Assembly: GCF_014633365.1 (NCBI RefSeq)
Contig: NC_068341.1
Span: 6,572,001-6,636,000, forward strand
From: Diospyros lotus
Lineage: Eukaryota > Streptophyta > Magnoliopsida > Ericales > Ebenaceae
DNA: 64,000 nt
Direction: 5' to 3'
Each line of letters starts with the position of its first letter. The stretch's first letter is position 1. This document shows, piece by piece, positions 11,560 through 25,000 of this stretch. The translations under genes were made by a program, and so were the position numbers. The notes under the pieces were generated by a model that saw only the letters and a program-made list of their open reading frames with translations, had not been told where the DNA came from and did not search any database.

Positions 11560-11815
11560 GGCAATTCACCTTTGCCGGCGGTTTAAAAACAACCGCCGGC
11601 AAAGCTTTGACTTTGTCAGTAAATTCCAGTAATCGCCGAAAATTCTTATTTTTACCGGCGGTTCAACAAAATCGTTGGTAAATTTTTTTTCCCGGCGGTT
11701 AAAAACCGCCGGCAATATTTTCCAACGGACGTATTTCCAGCAGAAAAAATTATCGCCAGTAAAAATTTTACCGGCGATTTTTTTACTTTTTTCGACAGTT
11801 TTTTAACCGCCAGAA
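11560..11815. repeat. right subterminal repeats of the CACTA element
   Basis: Mirror of the left array: several ccggcggtt / aaccgccgg palindromes in about 250 bases, ending 20 bases before the CTTGTAGTG terminus. Confidence 0.8.
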
Positions 11816-11836
11816 AAAATCAAACCTCTTGTAGTG

Positions 11837-13703
11837 ATTATAGCCGCACACTAGATATTCTCGCGCCCGCTCAATATCCCATCATCATTTATGACAGATT
11901 TCATTTTCATTAATGACAAATCTCATCTACATTAATGGCAGTCTCATCGGCACCATGCCACCATTAGGAAGCTTCGACGCCAGATGTCTAGTCCTATCAC
12001 CCTACAAACGCACGATGCATGCAGAAAAATCTCTCTTCCTTCTATATAAACCAACTCTCCCTAAAGCCAAGATATGTTCTCCTCTGATTTACATCTTCTG
12101 CTGATATCATGGGGCTGAATAGCGGGGACGTTCGTGATGGTGCGTTAACAAAAAAAAATATATATATATCTTGAACCTTACTAATAAAAAAAAAATGACA
12201 TATGTGTCATCTAGTACATTTTAAAAAAATTAATAAATAATTTGATAAAAATTTTAAAATATTTCTAAATCTTAGCTTTAATTTTCTATATCTTGATGCG
12301 AAAAGTATTTTAACATTATTTTACTCATTTTAACAAACGCTATTTTAACAGAGATGACAATAACTTGGGTATGAAAAAAAAAAAATCATCACTCATCTCA
12401 AATTCATATAAAAAGACATTAATAGATGTTTTAATCTTTTATAAAAAAAAATGTGAATTTATCTATCCTCTAATAATAAAAATATATTCATGAAAAGTCA
12501 ACACATTTGAGAATTTTTGTGTTTTTGTTAAGAAAACACGTTTCAGAAAATTAAGGAAAAGTATATATTAGTTGGTTGGATGTGAAACCTTGTTTTTGAG
12601 CCTTCTATATGATAGAAGATTCATTATCAGACTAGTTGCTTAATGTTCCCTCATGGTCCTCCTCTTCACACTTGAGATATATTACCCGTCTTAGAAAACG
12701 ATTGATATCAAGGACCGTAAAAAGGAAGTACCGCATGTCAGTCCCATCAAATGGTAAATATCGTTTGGTATTCAGATTAAGTGATAATAATTGAATTATA
12801 TTAAATATGTGATAAAACATTGATGTATTAATTAAATAATAATCTCATTTTCTAGTCAGGTGTCTTAGGTGTTAAATTGTAAGGAGATATAATCCATTTT
12901 GAATAGAGTATAATTAGATATTAATTGTTGAATCAGAGATGAAATGAAATAAGGGGCATTTTTGTTCTCTCAATTCGAAATTCTAATTTTATTAAAGTGA
13001 GATAAAATTATATTAAAGGGACTTGAGATAAATTTATTTATTTTTTGTAAAATAAATTAAGACTAAATTAATTAATCTTTTAATTGTGTTGAGATTTCAA
13101 ACATAATTATATCCCCCTTAAATATAATAGAATTTTACTTCTTTATTTTTATTCACTTAAGGTGTTCAAGTTTTGTCCAACTAATCTTGAAGTATATGTG
13201 ACTTTCTCCTTTATGTACCGTTTGAGTAAATCTGAATGCTGACACAATTATACACACTCAGAATTAGACATTTGATGCAATCCATATAGAACTTACTTTC
13301 TACCTTTACTGTTGTCTTTTAACTAAATGTTATCTTCTAATAATAATTTTATCTTTTAAGTTACCACACTAATTCGAATATTAATATTTCATGTGAAATT
13401 TTAAGTGTTTTATGACTATACCTTATCTGTAAGAACAATAGAATCTTACTTTTATTTGCATACTAAACTAGTTGAGAACTTCATTTTGTAAAATGTCTCA
13501 TGTCTTAAAATTCACCAAACCAATTATAGTCACTTTCCTAGTGATGACTAAATTAATCTCTTTTTTAGATTTGTATTTGTCTCGAGATCTTCATAAGAAA
13601 GTATAAGATAAAATATTAGTATAAGATAAAATAAGAAATTAATAGTGTTATAGACAAATTTTAAAAACTCCATTAAATATGAAATGAATACATATGAAGG
13701 GCG
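11837..13703. other. intergenic right of the CACTA element
   Basis: AT-rich. It contains the orphan promoter-like segment described separately (about 11990-12175) and otherwise nothing I can support. Confidence 0.5.
12016..12174 (+). promoter_or_regulatory. orphan promoter and 5' leader (possible dead gene start)
   Basis: An RY-type tgcatgca motif (12016-12023) is followed by TATATAAA (12043-12050), a CT-rich leader, and an ATG at 12109. The frame stays open for only 21 codons (MGLNSGDVRDGALTKK...) before poly-A and TA repeats. The order resembles a plant promoter plus leader whose coding sequence is gone. RY elements are typical of seed-expressed genes. This is an inference from motif order only. 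Confidence 0.3.
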
Positions 13704-13891
13704 CCCCCATCCCTAACAAATGGATGACTTTTGAATCATTCATTGTAATCTTTCGTATGGAAAATGTTATTTGTACAGAAGTATTCTCACAGAATGCTTT
13801 ACAAGGTAATATATCGCAATATTTGTTCATCCTCTTATTCCCTCTTTCCCCTCTCTCTCCCCCTTTCCTATGTCGCTGCAACTAACCACCT

Positions 13892-14060
13892 GCCGACATT
13901 CTTCACCTTAGCCGCCTCGCCTACTCTCGTCGTTACAACCTTGCCCTCTCGCCTCCTCTTGCCACTGCAATTTCTGCTGCCTCATCGCGTCGCCTCTATC
14001 ACCTCGCCTAGCCTCATCGCTGCCACTTTCTCTCACATTGCCGTTGGGACCGATAGTGTG
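13892..14060. other. GC-richer low-complexity island, no gene recognised
   Basis: A C- and T-rich stretch (gcctcgcc, ctcgtcg repeats) in AT-rich surroundings, repeated at about 31715-31880. Open frames on both strands are compositional and carry no domain. The surrounding region 13704-16229 holds no gene I can support. Confidence 0.4.
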
Positions 14061-16229
14061 AGAGGGAGATAGAGATGGTATTACAAGAGCAAAATAGATC
14101 ATTTATTACAGAGACAAAATGAGTATTTCATTACTTGATTATAGTGATTCTATAATCCCCCTTATATAATCCCCCTTATGTACAAATAGCATCACCATTC
14201 TTTGTATACCACAACCTATCTAGCCATCTCATTTGACAAATATTTTAGAAATCCTCCCACATCATGTCATATAGTCCACTCAGTCATATCCACGTGACCA
14301 ATTGCATCCTCGCAATACGTCTAGCCACAAATCGCTTCGTATTTTAGTCATTTACAAAGCTTTTCGTCGTCATCACACGTTATTTATGGGACTTCCTTGT
14401 GGTAGAGTTTTTATTCTTAACAAAATAATAGTCTCCAATTAAAAAATTGAGCACCCCTAATTGTTGTCACGCATTGAATTCGTCCCTAATACTTGTCCAG
14501 GGGTAAAAAATTAGTCAGTCTATTACTACAACACCATAATTTACATCGAAAATTATTAGTAGAAAACAAAATACAATGACCAAGAGATAAGATCCATTTC
14601 TATTTGACCAACTGCAGCAACTGCGTGGGGCAACCTCACAGGCAAACGGATCACTCGGCTGATATAATCCCTGAGATTCATTTGCATTTGCGTCCAAGGA
14701 ATGGGGTGGATGGTCATGTGTTGTGTATTTTATATTTTTAATATATTAATATTTATATTAAATTTAATATTTATTTTAAATAAATAATTAAAGGCGAAAG
14801 GACCATTGCCATCCCCATTATAATGAAATAATGTGACATTCATGTTCAAGCATTCAATATGAAAAATAACTCATTCAAATAAAGTATATGGAAAAATTAT
14901 AACCTCGGTTTCACTTTTTAAATTTTATACTTAAAAAATCTATAAAAATGTTACTCTTAAAAGATAAGAAATTGTAAAGAAAATTTACTAATTAAACTGC
15001 CCTTCATTTATATACTGTTAAATCTTTATTATATTTTGATGTATGAATTTCTCACAATATATAATTAGTCTAATAAATATGTAAACCCTAAATTTTGTAT
15101 GGTAAACACTGTCAAGATTTACTTAATTTTAAATTTTTTTCTTATACTCTTTGTTTAATTAAAAGCTATATCTACGGATAAAATTTGAACTAACAATCTC
15201 TAGATTAAAATAAATTTATTTTATTACCAAGCCAAATCTTGTTTTTATTTAAATTTTAAGTAAAAACTGAAAATTAAATGACGACGGACATTCACCGTCA
15301 AATAAACATTCATTTCAAATCTTTTAATTTTGGGTAAAATTGCCTATGCACCCCGGTAGTGTAGTTTGAAATTGCCAAAGTAATTTTGGGACATTCACCG
15401 TCAAATTGCCAAAGTAATCCCTATACTTTGTTTAAATCGTCTAAACTCCCCAACTATTAATAACACCATCAACTAAATACAATTAAAAGAAAATTAAATC
15501 TAATTTCACTTTAATTAAAAGAAAACTAAAACTGGACATTATAAAATAAAGAAAAAAAAATCCTCTAGCCATAACCCAACGATTGAGATAAAAAAAAAAA
15601 AAAAAGTCATCACCAAACCCGATGATGTCGAAGTCGTATACCACCTCCAACAATAACAAGGATAAACATGGTGCCATAAAGAAAAGACACAAGTGGGGAC
15701 AATAAGGGAGTTTTGTGGCTGTAGAGTTATAATAGATCTAACAAGGTGAAAAAGTTTCAAATATAATAATTTGTCGTTTATGGTAAATAATGACAATGAT
15801 AGAAGAAAACTAAGCAAGTCTAGCAAGTTGTGATGATTTTTGATAACAAGGAGACGGTGATTAATTAAATTTCTCAAATGTCGTTGGTTGATAGGTTTTA
15901 AGGAAACCATTCTTAACATTTTTTTTAATTGTTAATAGATTATAATAAATCTTGTGGCCTTTATGATTTGATAAGGATTTTAGCACTTATTTTTTATATT
16001 ATTTTTCTTGTCTATTTCTTTCACTCTTGCGAGCTAATAGTTTCACTAGCTAATAAATATAAAAGAATATTTAGCAATAAGAAAATTGGTGATAGATTGA
16101 AGTTTAGTAACGATAATGGTTTTTCTTCTTATCTCCTCTTTCTCCTATCCTTTTTTCATTCTCAATTGTTGGGCTCCATCTAAATCTCAACAAATACCCA
16201 ATTCTCATCTGTGCCCTAACACAAAAACC

Positions 16230-16759
16230 TAGGGATGTTAAAAAAATTTAGTTTGTCGTGGAAACCCCCAAACTGAACCGAATCAGATCGAATCAGTCGA
16301 TTTTTTTTTTTTTTTTTTATGGTTGAAAATGGTTTGGATCCTGTCCAAATCGCGTGGTTTGCGATTTGGACAGTTGGAGGTTCGGTTTAAAACCAAACCG
16401 CCCAAGAAAATACTAAAAAAAATTATAAAAAAATTATTATTATAAAAATCTAATAATCGACAGCCATTTTTTATTTATTTTTTATACTTTTTTGTCTTTA
16501 TTTTGTGTTCTTATTTATTTACATTTGATTGTCTTTATTTATCAATATTTGTGTTTTTATTTATCATTTTTAAATATAATTTTTAATAATTTTAAGTAGC
16601 ATTTCAAATCGCGATTAATCGTATCAAAGCAGACCGCAAATGCAGTACGATTTGGATGCACCCAACCAGACCACGTCTGGTTTGGTTGAAAAATCGCACC
16701 AGCGATTTGGCGTGCTGAAAATAATTTAGACAGACCAAATCGCACCGCGCACACCCCTA
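16230..16759. mobile_element. hAT-like non-autonomous element (candidate), left copy
   Basis: The left end TAGGGATGT and right end ACACCCCTA form an imperfect inverted repeat of the TAGGGNTGT kind common in plant hAT MITEs. The interior is full of aaccgaa / ggtttggtt motifs. A 12-bp perfect inverted repeat, TGTCCAAATCGC ... GCGATTTGGACA, sits near 16342-16372. I could not confirm an 8-bp target duplication. The rest of 16760-18660 is AT-rich and without a recognisable gene. Confidence 0.4.
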
Positions 16760-19090
16760 AACCCAACAAGAGTTTTGGGCATTGAACCCAAATGGGTTAT
16801 GACAAGGTTTTTTTTTTTTTTATTTACTTTTATTTTTTCTTTTGACTAGAGTGAAAATAGATTTAATTTTGTTTCAGTTATGTTTAGTTAATGGTGTTCT
16901 TGACAAAAGAGATGATTTGGTAATTTTTGCATAGTACTAGGACTACTTTTGCTAAAATTAAATCATAAAAGGTATTTGAGCAAAACGTCTGAACAACAAA
17001 GAGTGTATGAGTAATTTACTTCAAATTATACTTCTACCTCTACCTCTAACATATCTATACATTTGTATTATAATATTATTCGTACACTAATTTTTGACAT
17101 TCATAAAATTATAGACACCTTTTCAAGAAGCTAACAACATATCTTTTTTTTTTTTTTTAATAAATTATCAACTACTTCTTAAAAATTATAAACACTTTAA
17201 AAATTATAAGCATTTTTGTTATATGTAAAAAATGTTTATATTTTTTTAAAAAATAACATTTTTTTATTCTGTAAAGGTGTTTTAATTCTTAAAAATTAAA
17301 ACTAAACTATTTAGAGTTTTGAGAAATAATTAATAATTTATGAAAAATGTTATTAATTTATTGAAAAAGTACTTATAATTACGTGTGTATAAAAGTTAAT
17401 GTACAAATAATATTACCGATACTATTATATAAGTAAACACTAGATTGTGATGTTATGAAATCTTATTAATAAAGTATATTTCAAAAATATCCTTTATGCA
17501 TCATGTTTAAAAAAATAAAAATTAATTGCATTAACATGATTTAAAATCATGATTATTAAATAATAATTAATTTCTCAAATAATTTTACCACCACACTAAG
17601 TCTTATTTTACTTAAAATGTTATTCCAAAAATTAAAGAATAAACTGTTATTGTCAAATGTCATCTACTAAAGTTTTATTCAAGATTTTTAATTTTTTTTA
17701 ACAAATACGAAACACAACCTATTAAATCACTAATTGTGAACTGTTATGGAGGTCTACATGCACAAAACTATATCAGTTAAACGCAAAGTTTATATAGCTT
17801 TCATAGCCTAACCTCAATGCAGAATTATTATTTGAATACTTATAGTGATATTTTATATTAATATTTTTATATTAATGTTAATATAAATATATAAAATATA
17901 AAAACAAAATATCAAAATACCTAAAAAAAAAACATTTGTATTTGTGAATTAACTATGGAGGAGGGATGGCCAACAAGAGGATATATGAGAGAGGGGGAGA
18001 AACATGAAAACTAAAGAATATCCTTTTAAGATGAAGGAATATCCTTTTTAACCCAAAGCAAAAAAGAATATCTCCCAAAATCTTTAGCTCCTTCCATTAT
18101 GTATCCTTTTCAAGAATACATTTTTATAATTAAAAAATATTTAAATTAGTTAAATTCAAAAGAAAATACCTAACACTACCAGTTTTATAAAAAAATATTA
18201 ATTTGACCCTTAAATTTTGTATGATTGGTCACTTAAGTCTGGTAACTTTTTTAACTTAAATATATTTTTTAATTTATAAATTATTTCACTTTAACCCCCC
18301 CCCCCCCCCCAATAAGTAAGTCATCGAGTTAAAGCTGACCAATTTGTAAAACATATGGGTGTATTCTTAAAGTTAGTCCAAGAATTTATTTTTAGTTGAA
18401 ATATACTTTTGTACTTAATTTACAAATTAATTTGTTTTGACTTTATGATTAGGGAACTGTTGTTAGTCAAGCGCTAGCGATTTGGTTAAAGTAAATTAAA
18501 TTATATTATAAAATATATAAATATGTTTGAGAAAAAAAATTAAAAGATAAAATAACAAATAGTAAATTAAAATTGCATTCAATATTATTCATAGGAAGGA
18601 TATTTTAGGTGTGGGTATATTATATAAGTAAAAAAAAAAAAGATGGAAGGTAAGGCTGATGAATCAAAGGGGGGTAGTGAGAGTACTTGTAAGTCTGTCA
18701 GCTGGGAAAACTCGAATCGAAACCCGAAAATAAAATGGGTTTAAGATCACAAAACAAAAAAATTGGGGGAGTGTAGGATTCTCTGGAATGCGGTGCATGG
18801 CAATAAGGGTGAGTCTCCTTTTTGTCTCCTTTTTGTCAACGCAATCCCAATCCCCCCCCGTTCCCCTTTCTCGACTCTTCTGCGCTTCGTCTCCCTCGCC
18901 CTCACGAAAACAAACCACCCAATCTCTCCCTCCTCTCTCTCTCTCTCTCAAAAACCCTAAAAGACAACAAAACTTGAATTGTCAAACCCCATTTTCAATC
19001 AACATATAGGTGTCGTATAAAAAATTTACGCAAGAAGAAGCGTGTCTTGTACCTCCTCTGATCTGTTCATCTGTTCCTGAGATTCCGGCA

Positions 19091-22000
19091 ATGTCGGCGT
19101 CAGGAAGCGTCCGAAACCGCGTTTGCGAGAACCGGTTCTACAGTCCGCCGGCGATGCGGAGGCACTACCAGCAGCAGCAATCGCAGTTGCACAAGCTCTC
19201 CAAGCCCAAATCCAAGATGCCGTCGGTCGTGGAGTCCGAGAAGAGAATCGAGTCCGATGATTGCTCATCGACGACCACGACGACGGCTCCGTCGGTATCT
19301 TCCTCGTATTCGCCGCCGGGGACCGCCAGTTTGACTAATTTGGATAGGTTTCTGGAGCATACTACTCCCTCCGTTCTTGCTCACTGTTTCTCTAAGGTAC
19401 TTCAGGCTCTTAAAAAATTTTAGGGTTTGCTTTCGTACCTATTCGCCTTGTCCTTTGCATGCTCAGAGTTTTGAGGAAAATCAGAAGAAAACAAGAAATG
19501 ATTGAATATGTTTTTGTGAGTTCTTTCTTTTTTGTGTTTTTTTTTTTTTTTTTAATTTAGCGAGATATGGAAAATGAAATGGGCCAAGAAGTTTCTGGGA
19601 TTAGTGTCTACTATAAATTCTGATATTCATTGCCTTGTCATTATAAATGTTTTTACTTTTGTCTATTCTCTTCGCAATCAAATGCTGCATTCTGGGATTT
19701 TGGTGTGCGCTTTATGTTTTTGATTTTCATACTTCGTTTGGTTGCTGAAACTTTTAGGGAAAAGAAAAGCAGTTAAATGAAAATTGAGATGCATCACTTT
19801 ATGAGGTATTGTTGGGTAGAGATATTTGTATTTTTAGATTATCAATTCCGGAACTACTGGTCTTTAATTCTCCTTCTGCCTTCTTTAACTGGAAGGCGCG
19901 GCAAATGGAGTTCACTTTCTTATTGGTTTTGGATTTGCTACTTCCAGTCCCTTTAGTTGAAAAGAAAAAAGAGTTAGTGTGTCCAAATTGAATTTTGGCT
20001 CCAAGATACTTTGGCGAACTAAAGAGTAACCATGTACAGTTTATTTGATATGAATTTGTTGCTTTTTAATTGGTCTTAGCATTTAGTTTACCATGATCCT
20101 GTAATTCTTGGTAGGAGGACGACTTGGAAAGCTTTATCGTTTGGGATTATAGTTAGTTCAGTGTGTTTTATCTTAATTTATGTATATAAGTGCATATGGA
20201 ACTCTGCAGACAAGCAATGGGGAACAGAGAACTAGTGAAGAGGAATTTCACCCTTACTTCATTCTTGAGAATCTCTGGGAAGCCTTTAAGGAGTGGAGTG
20301 CATATGGGGCAGGAGTTCCTCTTGTTTTGGACGAGAGTGACTCTGTTGTGCAATACTATGTGCCATACCTGTCTGGCATTCAGCTGTATATAGACCCATT
20401 GAAGTCCAGCATGAGGCGAAGGTGAGTACTTCAATTCTGATTTTGCTTCTTGTTCTTATCTTTCTGTTTTCCCATTTGACTTTGATGTGAGGTTTTTGAC
20501 ATTGATATTGACTTAAAAAGTCCTTTTAATTGGCTGCTTTGGATTCTGACCAAGTGCCAAAAAAATCATTGGATTATTAGAAGTCCCAGTGGTTTTTATG
20601 AATTTGAAGTTATGGCTGTAGTTCAATGATGTATTTATGTCCTTTGGGAGCGTGTCCATTTACATTGTGTACATCAGTTTGTGCTTCTTGTGAAATATGC
20701 CTATCTTGAGAATTATTGTTCCGCATCTTTAGTGATGTCTGGCAATGAATGTTGTCAATCAGTTGTTGCATGCAATTCTAGATTATGGTTGATTACCCAT
20801 GTGTTTTTATGTACTTGAGTTGAATTATTTGTCTAGTAACATTCTCATGTGACAGTTCACTTCCTTATCAGCTCTCCTTATTATTAACTCAATGTTCACC
20901 ATCTTTGGAACCTTTTGTCATAAACTAACATTGTTCTACATTTATCAGGATTTAGATTAGGTTGTTTGCCAAAGGAATTGATTAGGACAAATTAGTTGTC
21001 CAAAATGCAAATCTTCTCTGCATCTTGGTTGTAGCTTTTATTGCTTCTCTTTCATCTCTTTCTACCCCTTAGTATATGCAGCAAAGAACTTGAAGTGTCC
21101 TGTCTACATTATTACCAGCCCTTTTGTTACCATCTGTTGCCCCTTTCTACCCCTATTCCATCGTATATGTAGTAAAGAAATCGGTATATCTTCATCCTTA
21201 TATGCCTTTTTTCATCTGTCCATATTTTTAAATTGTAAATACAGCATTTTTTTTTCTGGCACATGTTCAATGAAAGTAAAATAGTTCGTGTCATAACAGT
21301 GTGGTATTTGATAGTTTGATTCATGATGATATTGAACAATCTTTTAAGCACCGAGGATTTACCTTACTTAGCAGTAAGTATTTTCTGCCTGAAATTTTGG
21401 AACATAGGCTAGTCGGACCCTTACCAGTTTTAATCAACTTGACCTCATTCCTTCTCAGTGGCATTTAACAAAATTGTGTCATTTCCTTTCCATCCTAAAC
21501 AATATGGGAACCCCCAATCAGAAGGTATTCAAAGGATTCATTCCACTTGCTTTACAGGTGCATTTATCGGTCTTCTTCTTACATGCATCTATCTTAACCA
21601 TGGCTCCTATATTACAGGTGTCACCGCATCTTTATTACTTTGACCTCATTTCGTATTTTGTTTTTTCTTGCTTGGCAGCACACAATCAATAAACTGATAA
21701 GGAAGGGAAGAATCAGCTGCTAACCGATAAAAGAAAAATAATAATATGAGGAGAGGAAGTCACGATGAAGCCCTCAATCATTCGCTTTGATATGATTCCA
21801 GCTAATTGTCCATTTAATAGGCCTTGCAAATGCCCAACAAGAAGTAGCAATGCAAACCATAAGATTTTATCTGTAAAACCATGCAGACCATTTAGGATGT
21901 AAGATAACAAGCAATATAACTGAACATATCCATAATAGAACCTGATTACTCAATTTATTATCTTCATTGGATAAATGTTTCTCCAGCCAATTTGGCTTGC

Positions 22001-25000
22001 TTTGGAGAGGATTACATGGTTCAAGTATCAATGATATGCTTGGGCATAAGAATAATGCTTATGTTATTAGAATCTCAAATGTTTGCCTAGCTGGCTTGTT
22101 CTCCTAGGTTATACCCTGCTAAGCCAGACTCTAATATGGTGATGTAGTGCCGTCCTTTAAATGACCCACAGCTGATGTCTATTCTGGAATTCAATGGGTC
22201 AACATGGGGAACAATAATTCAAAATGCTTATGCAGTTTCAATTTGCCGTTCTCTTGCTGAAGCTTGGTTTTGAAATGGTATAATTTGTATGATACAATGT
22301 TGGCATTATTGACAGTAAGGATCCATTTTCATGATTATTACTGAGGAAACCTGAAAGCCTCTTATGTTCATGCTAATTTGCTCCCACCTGCCTATGGTTG
22401 GCAGGGGAGGATGTAACCTGACTTGTTTTTCTGTCATTCCTGCACCTGGTAGAAATGCAAACCAGGAAAATATTTATCTTATTCATTACTTCTGGTCACT
22501 CTTGATCCTTGTAAAGTGACTTTGCACCTCATCATCACCTGGGAAAAGGGAGGGAGAGTGATTTTCAAAGCATTTTCTGGTTCATTAGGCCCTTTAAACA
22601 GTGAGGCATAAGGTACCACCCCCGCTTACTCTATGATTGCCTATTTTCACAGAAGATCTCAGAAATCCAGTGGTATAGCAGAAGGCCATAGCTAGAACCT
22701 AACAGGAGGATGGAGAGACACTTTTCCACTTGTTATTACTTGTTTGTGCTAGGTGTTTGTCCCTCAAAGAACCACCTGTGACCCAAAACCCTACAATGGT
22801 CAATCTTGTATGGAGAGAAGGAAAAGGCACTTTGATATGACATAAGTTTCGCCAGTGATAGAGGGATTCCCACAACTGCTCTCCAAGTGTAACGGCCTTT
22901 ACCTTATCTTGAGGATCCTCGGTATCAATGCCACGCCTTGCCAGATCACTACCGAAAAACCTCACCCCTGAAGCTCAAGACTGAGGGTTAGGCTATGCAA
23001 ATCTGCCTTCTTTTAGTTATAATACAAAACATTTGATGGCCGACCTTGAATTGCTGTCTTCAAGTAGGCCTGCGCAAAACCTGTATTCTTATCTTCATTT
23101 CCCTGTGATTAAAACTCCTCATGACCTCAGGGAAAACTTATTTGTTTATCTACAAAATTGGTTTCTGGCTTACATAATACCTGTATTCAAGGCAAAGGTG
23201 CCCTCATTTCTATAAACCAATTCCCCTGGGTTGAAGATCCACTAACATTCTACCAGTTTCCACCTCATCAAAGATTCATTTGAAGTCATTTGGGTGTCAT
23301 GACCCTAGGAATTACCCAATGATATATTAGTAAATATAATAGTAGGAGTTGGCATACAATATACAATAATTGTAATTTCTTTTCTTTCTTTCTGTTATAG
23401 TGTTTTGTCCTATTCTATAGACAGTTAGATTAGTTGTTATATTGCACATGGGAGTATGTGGGAGGCTGTTAGGCTATATATAAGCCGCTAAGGTTGGATG
23501 GATTATGCTTGATTTGAATGAATTCTTAATTCTCATTTCTCTCTAAGACTCTCTCCAATCTCCCTCACGTTCCTTTGTTTCTCCCCCATTTTTTCTCAAT
23601 ATCTCTCCCTCTTTCTACTGATTTCCCCCTTCCTTCAATTCTATTTTCTCTCCTAATTCCCATCACAATCCTAGCTAACCCTAGGAATGTGACAAGAAAG
23701 AAAAGAAATTACAATTATTGTATATTGTATGCCAACTCCTACTATTATATTTACTAATATATCCTTGGGTAATTCTTAGGGTCATGGGAATTCCCCCTCC
23801 TTGAAATGTTTCTTGTCCCTAAGAAACTTATTACCATCTAGCCATTGCTTCTTTATCCAATGCCCATCTTCACCCATTGGTTTCTTCTTCGCCTTTTCTT
23901 GTTCTTATCTCTTATTTCCCTTGTCTCTCACTTTCTCTTTTCTTTTTCTTCAACAGTAACATCAATATGACTTGCTGCAACACAAATTTCAGCCATCCAC
24001 CTCTTCCTTAGTGCTGTTAAAAATGGTTCCAAATGTGCCGTCAGCCCTACAACCCCATCCTTTTCAATTACAGACATAATTTCAATCCTCTCTGCAAGTA
24101 AAAATCTGTACATTACCTCAAACTCTTCTTGCTGCAATGTTACCTTTGCTTTGTCTTGTTTGTCCGTGCCAATGACATACGTGTGAGATGTTCCAAGCAA
24201 GGTGCCTGGTGCAATCCTTTGTTCCTTCTCTCTAGACTCTTTATTCTGTTGTTTCAGGAGATCAATGGCATCAGGAGTCTCAGCACCAGTGGCAGTGCTT
24301 GAGAAGCTGCCAACTGATTGTGTGCCATCCTCCACTTCCTCCTCCCCAATCTCTTCTTCCATGTACTCCACAGCCCTCTCCACAGCCAAGACCAAGGGAG
24401 CAATGTGTTTAGACCCTTCCATATCTTCAGTAAGGGCCTCCTCAAGTGGAAATACTTTTACTTGTTGGTAGTTAGAGTACACTAAGGATTTACTTTCAGC
24501 AAGGTTGTCTTTCTTCAGCTGCTCCACTTTAAGGAATTCCTCCTTATTAAAACTTCCTTGATAATTATCGAAGTATTCTACAGTGAAGTTGTAATGATAC
24601 TTCTTAGTCAGTATCATTGCAAACTCCTGCAGCTTCGCGCGGAATATTCGACTGAATTCCTAGCACTCTTCATGTATCCCACTGGTTGTTTCCCTGCACC
24701 TTAGATTGAATTGCTCCTTATCCTTGTTGCTACCAACTGAAAATGCAGCATTCTTTGGCTGCCATTGAGGCTCCATTTTAATCGAAAATGAAGCATTCTT
24801 CTACTGCAATTGAGACTCCATGGGACTCCTTCGTGCACTACTCCTTCTGGCCGAAATCTCATTGACTGGAAAAGCAATAGGCCAAGAAACATCAGCTCTT
24901 TCCATCCTAATTCTCTTTTGTAACTACCTCACCCAATCACCTCTAAAATTGATCCAATAAGTGGCAAATTGCAGCCATTGTTATGCTTCAAGGTCAAGTC

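Larger units (their letters stand above)
7512..11836 (+). mobile_element. Pack-CACTA (CMC) transposon, non-autonomous, 4325 bp
   Basis: The left end reads CACTACAGG and the right end CTTGTAGTG, the inverted CACTA termini. A 3-bp target duplication att lies just outside both ends (7509-7511 and 11837-11839). Both ends carry the subterminal repeats typical of the superfamily, here many copies of a GGCGGTTTT / AACCGCCGG palindrome. No transposase (TNPA or TNPD) reading frame is visible, so it would need enzyme supplied in trans. The inside is gene-derived: a CT-rich 5'-UTR-like block, four exons of an AGO1-like gene, and two of a cyclophilin, all in plus orientation with introns retained. This is DNA-level capture, not retroposition. 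Exact termini plus the target duplication make the boundaries secure. Confidence 0.9.

Noticed and set aside
19010..19423. 137-codon frame starting at 19010 (and its copy at 36835)
   Set aside because: It begins at a GTG and runs past the splice donor. The first ATG at 19091 (36916) and the exon end at 19396 (37221) give the DUF789 exon 1.
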